DNA of 64,000 nt from Amoebophrya sp. A120 (Eukaryota > Sar > Dinophyceae > Syndiniales > Amoebophryaceae). Both the position numbers and the translations under genes were made by a program. The notes beneath the pieces are model-generated. The model searched no databases, was not told the origin of the DNA, and worked only from the letters and a program-made list of their open reading frames with translations. The DNA lies in NCBI GenBank assembly GCA_905178155.1, contig CAJINV010000001.1:9073865-9137864 (forward strand). Direction: 5' to 3'. Of the stretch, positions 50,893 through 60,902 are shown in pieces; within the stretch, counting starts at the first letter, position 1, and each line of letters opens with the position of its first letter.

Positions 50893-53800
50893 CTAGGAAG
50901 ACAAGACCTCTTTGGAGAGGGGCTCCGACCTAGACACAGACCTTGGTTCGCGTTCGGCAGATTCCTGCGCCACAACTGGCGATTTTTGCGCCTCTGCGCG
51001 TGAGGACGGGGAAGCAATGTGAATCTCCTCGCTAGATTTTACGTCGGCTGTTGGGTGATGAATGCCTCGCACGGGTGACAACGACCGGCCCCGCGGTGGC
51101 GCGCCGTGTGGCTGCAGGCAATCTACTTCCGGCAGGGGTGGCGGTAGCACAGGAAACCCTCGCTGCGACCTCGAACCGGGACTCGGCGTCGAGGAGTTCT
51201 TGCGCAGGTCGGAGGGCGGAGTCCGCGGAGAACTACCGGTGCCGTTTTCTCCAGAGTGAAGCGGTCGAATCACAATACCGCTTCCCCGAAAACTCGTCGC
51301 AAGCCGGTGACCCGGCGGTCTCCCGCGCTGGTCCAGTAGCTGATTACTGCGAGGTGTAAGATATGGCGCCGAAAAACGATCTTGAGTTGCAAACTTAAAA
51401 TCACGTGTACAAGTGCTGTGCATACAGAAAATAAAAACATGATGGCCACTTACTATGTGGGGAAATCTTCAACGTTGCGATTCACGTATGATTTTATTTT
51501 CATGGCCTCTTCTTCAGAAATGTGGCAAATGAAAAATCAAAGATCGACTCAAGAACTTTGTTCCGGCGTATAAGTAGTTCCGCGGTGGTGAGAGACCATT
51601 CTGCTGCCATCAGATGGATTGCTCGTCTGGTTGCTGGATTCTGCAGGAGCTTGTGCGAACGGCGAACGATAGCCATCTCCAAACGCGGTTCCAAAGTTAT
51701 TCCAGTTTCGGTATGGCGAGGGCGTAGTGGGAACCCCTCCCGGCGGGCCCTCCTGCGGATGATTCCTGCTGGAGGACGATGAATCATTTACTGGGCTAAC
51801 AACGGAATGGTCCTCGTCCCCGAGTTCATCTTGTGCCAAAAACTCCGCCGCCTCCGAATCAGACCCAGCAAGAACCCTTTCTTGTTCTGATGGACCTACT
51901 TCTGCTTCCTCCTCGTCTCTACTGCTGCTGGACAGAATCTCATCCGCATTTTCATGCATGACCTGCTGAGCCTGAACCGCCTTCCGCTCCCGCTGCCCCT
52001 GATCCGCTCGCCGGTGAGAGCTCCTCGTTCGGCCGCTCGGGACAATAACCCGGAGGCATTCCGCATCAGAAACTTTACTCTGCTTTGCGCAGGGGGATAG
52101 AAGAACCGCCCGCGGCTGCGCTCGATGGTTGACACGAAGCTCCTTCCCGAGCATGCGATGATGCTGCCTCCTCAGTCGATTCTTCTTTCGCTTGTGCCGT
52201 TTGCGCTTGCAGTTTCGATCACTGCGGTGCCGTCGTCGACTCGCGTCGTGCTCACGCGAGGAAGATCTCCTCCTGTGCCTTCTCCTGGGATCATTCCACC
52301 TCCGACGGCGCTTCTTCGTACGAGACGCGGGACTGAAAATATTCTCACAGCCCTTCGTGAACAAAGCCCTGCAGTCGCCGTAAAACAATTTCGGCCGCCG
52401 GTAGAGCATTCCCGTGAGTCTCGCGAACTCGTCCGACCCCCCGCGCACCAACATTTTCCGGTCGTCCTTGTGGAGCGCCCCCAATTTCAGCAGAGACTTG
52501 TACTCCAGCTTCGCCCGGGAAAGGTCGTAGGTCTGGCGCTTTTCGGTGTACCGCACCAGCGCACACCAGACCAAGAAAACGAGCACGCACGCGAATCTGA
52601 AGTACGTGAACTTGGACTTCAGCTTCAGCAAGCGGTACTGCAGCGAAGAAAGAAAGCTGCTCCAGGTCTGACAGAACAGGTACAGGTCTTCGCGCGCCAG
52701 AAACCGGTCCATGTAGACCCCCACCGTCCCCGGGAAGGGGTCCGACCACGGCTGCGCGACGTCCCAATTCACCAGGTGCGGTTCGAAGTACGAGCTGCTG
52801 GTCAGCAGCCGGTCGCGCTCGAACTGCTCGCCCAGCGCCTGGTACAGCGGGTTGTCGTGCTGCGTCCGCGGTAAAGGTATGCCGTTCTTCCAGCGGCGAA
52901 TATTCCGGGATCTCTCCAGCCGGTCCCGGTTCAGGTCGTCGTTCTGCGGGCCCCCCGACGGGTTGCGCACGATGGTCCCCGCCTTCCGCGGGTCCGCCAT
53001 GCCCCGCTTCGCCTCGCGGCGCGCCGCCCCGCTCTGGTGCTGGTACTCCGTGAACCCCACGCCCCGGTACAGCAGCCCCCAGCTCCACACCCGGTTCTCC
53101 AACCACACGGCCTTTTCGCGGGGCGACACGTAGCCGCTGGTCTGGTCCTCCCACTTGTCAATCGCGGACTCGCAGTGGGCATAGTCTAATCCCTTCAGTT
53201 GGATGTTGTACGCGAGCGTTTCCGCCGTGTCGGCCGTGGCCAGCGCGAAGTTCGTCTTGGGCCCCTCCTCCTGGCGCACGTAGTGCCGCCAGCTCGGCTG
53301 CCCGTTGTTGCCGTAGTCGCGGGGACAGTAGAGCAGGAAGCTGTAGGGAAGGAGACACTGGAACGCCTCGCGGCAAATGATGGGGTCCACGCCCTGCCCG
53401 AACTTGGTCATCTTGTCACACATCCACTGGTGCCGGCGGTAGTCCGCCACCGGCATCATGACCGACTCCTCCACGTCGCTCCGGAGAAACTGCTTTTGCA
53501 ACCGCCGCCCCCGCGGGTGTCCGACTAACTTCTTCGCCCATTCCTGGCGCGTGTCCTGCGGCGACGTGTACGTCGATATGCGGTCCGGGAAGGCCGAGCG
53601 CACAGGAGTTGGGGTCACGCGCGGATCTAAATTCCCATCCGAGTACACGTGCTCCGCTTCGGAGTCCGAGGGCGGGAGGTACGGGTCAAACACGGGGGGA
53701 GGTGGCGGCGGGGGTTCGGCTGCTTCTTGCGCGAAGTGGCTTGTTTCCTCCTCATCTTCGTCCGAATCGAGGTCTTCCAGGTCTACGGCCTCCAACCCGG

Positions 53801-56800
53801 AAAAGTCCAAAGGGTCCTCATCTTCCATGTCAACGTCTTCCTCATCTTCAAACAGGTCTTTCTCGTCACCGCCAGCACCGTCTCCACCACCTTCATCTCC
53901 GGCTCCTGCACCGCCGTAGTTTTGCCGGAACTCCTCGGCCAGCCAGGCGGCAACGCGCGGGTGCTGCGCCGCGTTGCGACTGATGGCGTGGTCCGGGCCG
54001 TGCAGCATGAAGTCCACGAACGCCTCCTGCTCCGTTTGCTTTTCGCGGCGATCCCGGCCGTCCTGGGTCACCACGTGCAAATTTCCTTTGCTCGTCGACC
54101 CCCCGTGGTTTTTGCGGACGTCCATTTCAACATCCGAGCCAGAACCGCCATCCTCGGCCGTGATGAAGGCGTCCAGGTTCTTGAAGGAGAGCTGCGCGGC
54201 GCCACTCACGTTGTCCTCGGACTCCAGCCGCGCGCGGAGCGCGGGGCCCTCGTCGCCCTGTTCCACGTCGAAACGCTCGCCGTCGGTCATGTACGGGTTC
54301 TTCTTCTCCAGCGTCTGCACCCGCGCGGCCGCCGCGGCGCGCTGACGCCGCTTCTTCGAGTAGGCCTCGAACAGCGGGCACACCAGCACGAACAGCTTGA
54401 ACTCCGCCAAAAACCGCTCCTCGGACTCCGCGGTGTCCTCGTAGCAGGTGCGCACGGCCTTGCTCTGCACGAGGAGTTGGGGGATAAAACTGTCCTTTGG
54501 GCCCATCCCCGCGCGGGACAGCGCGGTGGCGAATTCCGCCTCGGAGTCGGTGAAGAGGTATTTCAAAACCCGGGGCTTCTCCTCCCACCGGGCAACCTCA
54601 TCCATCTCTTTACCGCGCACCGGGCGGGGTCCCCTCCACGTCATGCGGCTCCGTTCTCTATCCTCGAACGTCCTCGAAGCCTCTTGTTTGTACTGCTCTA
54701 CTCGTCCTGGGGGTGGTCGTGCGCGGCCTGAGTACAATTCTCCGTGGTGCTCCGCGGGTCTGCCACCCGATCTCGGGGGGGACCGTTGGAAGCCGTAGGA
54801 CCCGCCCTCGGTTTGCGATGATGGAAAGTGGTAGGACAAACCACCTGAAAGGTGCTCAGAATGATCGGAATTTGCGGCAACGAGTCCTCGTCGTCCGTGC
54901 GGGCCCGCCGCGTCGTCTCCACCCGAAGCAGCATCGTCCAGCATTGGGTACTCTGGCTCTTCGTCGTCAATCGAGATGCTGGACTCGTCGTCTCGCGCGC
55001 CCTGGTTTGATGCCCGCGGGCGGTCCCGGGGTCCGAACGACGAGCGCCAGCTTTCCCGGCCGTTGCTGGAGCCGGAGCTCACCCGCTGGCTCGGATCCTT
55101 CTCGAAACCCTCCTGCTCGAGACGCTCGCGCAAAAGCACCGCCTCCAGGTCCTCCTTCGTCAACGACGGTGGCTGGTCGTCGCTTTGCCTACTTTCGAAA
55201 CTGCCACGCTCTTGGCCTTTCTCGTCATCAGGCGAGTAGCCATCCTCGTCTGGAGGAGGAGCTCCGTCTGCGCCATGGCCCCCCACCTCCGGGTCGTCGT
55301 CCTCTTCCACCCAGGCGCCCTCGCTGTGCCCAAAAAACCCGCCGTCTTGCTCGTGCTCGTCCAGACTGTCTTCCACGATGATTTCTGCGCCGTCTGCAGC
55401 GGGGGCATCCGCATACGTGTGCGGCGCACCGGGTTCACGACCTTTGCGCCGCCCGCGTGGTCCAGGCTGACTCTTTCCTGTCGCAGCTCCTTGTCCGCCG
55501 GAGGGTTTTGCCGCAGACGAGCTGGAATCCGAATCTCGTCCGCCGTCATCTTGTTCATCACTCGAGCTACTACTTTCCTTCGCCGCACTGCTTGAAGAGG
55601 GGGGTCGGGGTCCGCCACCGGGAAAAAAATCCGCCGGCGCCCCCGCTTCCCTGGCCTTCGGCGCACCGCCGCCGAGTGACTGTTTGTTTTCGTCCGGACC
55701 GGCGAACCATGCGTCCAGCAAGCTCGGACTGGGGCTGAAATAAGACGAGTACCCCGGTAATCGTGCGCATTTGCGAAAATCCAAGTAGTAGCCGTCGGCG
55801 CGGTGGTGCAGCAGCTGCCACTGCTGCCGCGCGATGTAGTAGTGCGCGTTCTTTTCCAGCTCCGACGGCTTCAGGCGCTTGCCGACCCGCACGATGCGCT
55901 CCGCCTCGTAGCCGGACGCCATGTGCCACAGCACCTTCACTGCGTTGTTGTCGTACGCCTTCACGGTGCCTGGGTACTGCGCAAACTTGCTGCCGCCAGG
56001 CCAATCCAGCATGTTCGGGTACACCAACTGCACCTGTGCCTGCTGTACAAATGTGTGAAACGTCATGCTGTACCCCTGGGGCGAGTTGTGGTAGCGCTGC
56101 TCGCTCAGCCGGTGCACACAGCCGTCCTTGTTCAGGATTTGCGGAAAGAGGTCGCGCCCGGACACAAATATGCAGCACACGCTGTATCGCTCGATCATCC
56201 GACGCTCCTCCAGCGGCACGTCATTGCCGTCCTCGTCGATAAGGTCCAGGTGTGCCTCTTTCATTCGGTATACCTGCGAATAGAGTCGAGGAATTTAAAA
56301 TTATGTGCCTCGTCATGCTACTTACTTAGTTAAGCGTACAGAAACTTCTACTCATACGGCACTTTTGAAGACAAAACAGAAAAGCATTTTTCCTATATAC
56401 CGAGTTGAAATCGACAAGGTCGTCTTCCAACGGTTCCTCCGCCCGTTCTGACGCGGCCAGGATCCGCGCCTTCTGGGCGCGTTTAGCCAGCTCCCGCGAA
56501 AAGTCGTGCAGCGTCTCGTCCGCTACCGCGCAGGCGTACACCAACGAGACCCCGCCGCTTCCGAGGGCCAGCGGTTTGAAAATTCCGTGGCTGTAGTATC
56601 ACAATGAAAAACGCCCCCACCCCCGAACTTGGGAGCATTTGTATAGCAAACCTCTCCAACAGAAACTTTCCAATCGTGAATAGCGAAAATTTGTATTGCA
56701 ACAGATCCCAGCAAGAGCGGCGCTTGTCATGAAAGCAACGCTATATACGCCTAGACTCTGCATCACAAAGATTCATATTCCTTTCATGCATGACAAAAAG

Positions 56801-59800
56801 TTTTCATTTGGAAACTTCACATCACAAATTATTGCAACTTTGGGGGTAGGGGCATTTTTCACGGTAATATGTAGCACGCGCACTGCTGAAACTCCGCGAG
56901 GGCGAATTTCCGGGGGTTCACGCGGATATCAATTGCAAAAGTGTCTGGGTCTGGAAGAATGCAACTTGTAATGCGTATTTCAGAACACAGAAAAGTCTCT
57001 CATGCATACGTAGCAAAAGCTGCCCGCTTTCTGTCAGCAAAATAGGGGACTTGTCATGCGGATTCGGCATTGCGGAAGCTTCTCGAAACCTGTGATGCTA
57101 GAGCTTCCATGCCAGACCTCTTGTGTCATGCAAAAGTAGCATGACTCTTCCAGACCCAGACATTTTTACATTTGATAGCGGATGATGGGGAACGACACCA
57201 GCGCCGCCATGTCCTCGGCCTGCACGAGGCCGGTCTGGTTCACGAGCAGCAGGTCCCGCGTCACCGGGTCCCGCATCTGCGGCGGGGAGGTCTGGCCGTC
57301 GGCATCGAAGGTCGTCCGCGGGTGAAGAAGCTTGCTCAGTGACGGCGCTTTGTTCGTGTGGTACATCGCGTATGTCGGATCGCGCTGCGACATCGTGAGC
57401 CGGCGGGGGCTGCTCGGAAAAACCGATGGTGGAGATCGTGCAGGGCTGGACGAGGATTGTCGCGCATATGGTCGCGTCGCCGCTTGTTGCGCATCAGAGG
57501 CTGCGGGTCTCTCGGAGCGGCGTCCGGGCGCATCCATGGCAGACTGGGGGTCTACTTCAGCGGACCCCTCGTCCACGACGTCGGCTAGTAGCCAGTCGAT
57601 TTCTTGGTCCCGCACGTTCAGATTTGTTGACGGACCCGAACTCGTGAAGCTCGCTTCCGACGCGCGGTCGTCGTCAATATTGTTCTTGTTGTTCTCTTCG
57701 GCCGCCAGCTTTGATGCCCGGAGCCGCGCAGCCTCCTCGTCCGGCGCAGAGTCGAGCCGCGCGGACGCAATCGGCCCCGTTGTGAGATACGGCGGCGCAA
57801 CCAGCCGCTCATTGCGCATGAAGTTGACGCACCAGCGCCACGGCTCGAACATGTGATCGCCGTTGTCGCGGCGCAACACCTTCTCCTCGAAGAAGTGCTG
57901 CTGCGTGGCCCGGGCCACGAACCGGCGGTGGTCCCCCGTGTGGCGATCGCCCAACGCGTCTAATGCAGTGTCCGGTTGCCCGCACTTGGTGATCGTGTGG
58001 TCCACCAACGGGCGGCGGGAAAAAATGATTTCGTCGCTCACGTCCTTGTTCCGCCCGTTATCCAGCTGGTTGCTCGGATTCTTCAGCGCCCGCACCAGGG
58101 GCGGGAAGTCCGGGTTGTGGCAGCTGTAGTCGTGGTACCGGGCCGTGAAGGAGTCCACCATTTGGTGGAAGAACCTCAGGTCGGACTGGTACTTCTCCTC
58201 CCGCTTCGAATAGAACAGCTGCTTCGCGCGGCTGCGGAATTGCACGCCCTTTGTTCCCGCCGCGTTCGCGAAGAACTCCGGCGGCTCGGCCCCGGGCGTG
58301 ACGGCGACCATGTGGTCAAGCATGTCGGGACTGCTCACGTGCTCATCGTGAAGCTGTTCCGGGCCCATGCCCAGGTAGTAGCTCAGGTCGAAAACCGTCG
58401 AGAACCCCCGGCGGCGCACCGGGCCGGACGCCGGCGGCGCGGCCCCGCGGCTCCACCACGCGGCCAGCCCGGAGTACCAGGCCTGGGGATCGTCGGGGGG
58501 CGGGGACGACTCCACGCTGCCCTTCGACCACTTCCGGTGTTCCTCCATGGTCTGAAAGAAGTCGAGTCGTTGCTCCTCCCGCTGCACGGCGGTCTCCTGG
58601 AACCGGTCCTCCAGCCGGCTCAGCATGCGCCGCATGTCCCGGCTGTCACTCATCACGGGGTGGTAGGTGAAGACGAGTTCCACCACCTCGCAGTACACGA
58701 CCACGAGCGCCACGATATCCTGAGTAAAAACGTACCCACGCCAGAGTTGTAATGCAAATCTGCATGCTGAAAATGTTTCTCATGCGGAGCCCCATGAGAA
58801 GCATTTTCCAGTCGTGTTTTGCAATTTGTCATGCTCCAATCAGCATGGTAGGCTAGATCTGTGATGCTGCCGAGCTAGCTCAAGCAGCACTACACTACGA
58901 ATCCAAATTTGTCATGCAAAACAGCCAAAGCTTGTGGATTTGTCTAGCTGATTCATCCCCAACTTGACTCTGGTGTGGGTACGTTTTTACTCAGGATACA
59001 CGATCCCGAAGACGTAGTGCCGCCGCCAGTTGCGGTCGTCCCGCCGCATCAGCTTGCTCTTCGTGTTTGCCGTGTACGGAATCTCGTGCTTGAAGTCCCG
59101 GGGCGGCGCGTTCGCGAGGGATTGGAACAGTTTCACGCCGATGGCGAAAAACAGCATACCGAGCCCGAACAAGAGGAAGAACAGCACCATCACAAACGCG
59201 TCGTCGGCGGGGTGCCACCCGGGCAGCGCGTGCATGTGCCGGTGCGCCACGCGACTGAGGACCAGCCCGAACCCGAACATCAGCCCGGCGAGCGAACGGA
59301 CCATCAACCACAGCCGCCCGGCGTCGCGGAGCCGGCGCCGCTCCTCCTTGCCCTCGCTATGGATTGTAAAAATGTCTGGGTCTGGAAGATTCTGAGACTT
59401 GTCATGCACGTTTTGCATGGGCCATGACGTCTGTGATGCATGCCCTTGCATCACAGACTTTTTGAGGGCTCTGCGATGCCTATTCCGCATGGCAAATGCC
59501 CTCTCCGCGTAGCCAAAATTGCATTCCCTTTGCTGCTTATGCAATACAGATTTTTTTGGAATCCAAATGCAGCATCACAAGTTCGGACTCTTCCAGACCC
59601 AGACATTTTTACATTTGATACTCGCCGCGGCTGATCAACGCCCACCGGCTATCCTGAGTAAAAACGTACCCACACCAGAGTTGTAATGCAAATCTGCATG
59701 CTGAAAATGTTTCTCATGCGGAGCCCCATGAGAAGCATTTTCTAGTCGTGTTTTGCAATTAGCCATGCTCCAATCAGCATGGTATGCTAGATCTGTGATG

Positions 59801-60106
59801 CTGCTGAGCTAGCTCAAACAGCACTACACTACGAATCCAAATTTGTCATGCAAAACAGCCAAAACTTGTGGATTTGTCTAGCCGATTCCCCATCTTGACT
59901 CTGGTGTGGGTACGTTTTTACTCAGGATACCGGCCCTCGTCGTGGGTCCGGCCCGGAAGGAGCGGCACGGACACGCCCAGGGACTTTAGCAAGCTGTAGG
60001 GGGTGAGCCCCAGGTGGCGGTCGCCCCACATCATCCGGCCGGGGGAGTCGAACCCCCCGTCCGAATTCTCCGCGTCGTGCGCGTCTCGTAACGGGATGCT
60101 CGTCAT
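50893..60106 (-). CDS. Giant multi-pass membrane protein of unknown function with five introners
   Basis: Eight exons: 59930..60106, 59621..59644, 58999..59352, 57178..58710, 56870..56921, 56401..56591, 51557..56273 and 50893..51380, for about 2,511 residues. Codon phase agrees at every join. Five introns are introners, one (56274-56400) is a clear GT-AG intron, and the last is proposed from phase (GTTC donor, CAAG acceptor). The protein starts MTSIPLRDAHDAENSDGGFD. Three predicted membrane helices follow at about residues 80-103 (LWLMVRSLAGLMFGFGLVL), 118-142 (VMVLFFLLFGLGMLFFAIGV) and 178-200 (FGIVALVVVYCEVVELVF). The middle is hydrophilic, Arg/Asp/Gly/Ser-rich with acidic blocks. A fourth hydrophobic helix (FACVLVFLVWCALV) lies near 52,560-52,610, followed by a Lys/Arg-rich region and disordered tail. 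I do not recognise a family; a transporter or scaffold cannot be told apart. Confidence 0.85.
56597..56869 (+). mobile_element. Introner, family 2, sole copy (giant gene intron)
   Basis: The element is 273 bp. It begins TATCACAATGAAAAACG, then CCCCCACCCCCGAACTTG, and ends with the diverged complement CAACTTTGGGGGTAGGGGC ... ACGGTAATA. Direct repeats are TGTAG (56592-56596 and 56870-56874). Excision joins QQCACY to SHGIFKPLAL in frame. The terminal sequence is unrelated to families 1 and 3 except for the outermost TAT. On the gene strand one possible cut gives AT-AC borders; GT-AG is not possible. Confidence 0.88.
56927..57177 (+). mobile_element. Introner, family 1, copy 6 (giant gene intron)
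   Basis: The element is 251 bp with left end TATCAATTGCAAAAGTG, TCTGGGTCTGGAAG, and right complement ending ACATTTGATA. Direct repeats are GCGGA (56922-56926 and 57178-57182). Excision joins SFPIIR to VNPRKFAL. It lies only 57 bp from the family-2 copy, leaving a very short exon between. Confidence 0.92.
58716..58998 (-). mobile_element. Introner, family 3, copy 2 (giant gene intron)
   Basis: The element is 283 bp with ends TATCCTGAGTAAAAACG and complement. Direct repeats are CACGA (58711-58715 and 58999-59003). Excision joins YVFGIV to ALVVVYCEVV, inside a predicted membrane helix. By eye it differs from the copy at 59650 by about a dozen substitutions and one 3-nt indel. Confidence 0.93.
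59358..59620 (+). mobile_element. Introner, family 1, copy 7 (giant gene intron)
   Basis: The element is 263 bp with left end TATGGATTGTAAAAATG, TCTGGGTCTGGAAG, and right complement ending ACATTTGATA. Direct repeats are CTCGC (59353-59357 and 59621-59625). Excision joins SRGE to GKEERRR. Its interior is the same subfamily as the PKA copy at 37018. Confidence 0.92.
59650..59929 (-). mobile_element. Introner, family 3, copy 3 (giant gene intron)
   Basis: The element is 280 bp with ends TATCCTGAGTAAAAACG and complement. Direct repeats are CCGGC (59645-59649 and 59930-59934). Excision joins HDEGR to WALISRGE. The exon between this copy and the one at 59358 is only 24 nt once one repeat is counted out. 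Confidence 0.93.
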
Positions 60107-60902
60107 TTCGTCGTTTCAAACAAATATGCATGATTCAATGAAATTTCTCACGAAGGCAACATCAAAATTGATTTACATTCAAAAATTACAAATTAACACC
60201 CATTGCTGGTTACGATATGGAACTGATTGGTCAAAAGATAAATTTCAAACTTCTAGATTACTTATCACCAGTCTTGTCGTGGTCAAGAGCCTCCTCTAAA
60301 GGAGCCTTAGATAGGTCGACAGCATACTTTGCTGCAAAAAAATGGACGTGGAATGCACGTTCATAAAATGGTACAAGATCACAATGTTCACGCAGAGAAA
60401 CGAAAATAGAAAAACTAAAATCCGCAAACCGGCCTGCCTCAATTGCGAACGACCTTTCAGATATCGCTATTTTTCAAAACATTGCTACATGAAAAAACGC
60501 AACATGTACCGCATTCCAAAGTGCACAGCAATGGCACTCCACAGAAAAAATCAACAAAAAAGATGCCACCGCACGAAATGACAGAGATCGTGGCATCTTA
60601 CATTTTTGCGGATGCCTGTGCTCAAGCCACTGTCTCTGTCGTGCCTTTCGAAAAAAAGAATCAGGTAGTACACGCTCGCGCATGTCTAACATCCTCCATT
60701 TTGATGATCCGCTGCGAGAGCGACTGCTGCAGCTACAGAAGAGCTGGCATTTTGGTGGAATGTGAACACCTGCGCACCAGGATTTCACGCACGGAGGCTG
60801 ATGCAGCGAAGGTGAGAAGTGTTGCATGTTGCGCATTCTCAATCTATGTTGCGTTTGGAATCCATTTCGCAAGAGCGGGCAGAATTCTGGTACAAGACCC
60901 GA
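60107..60902. other. Intergenic, nothing seen
   Basis: AT-rich spacer between the giant gene start and the end of the last gene. Frames on both strands are short or lack coding character. Confidence 0.5.
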
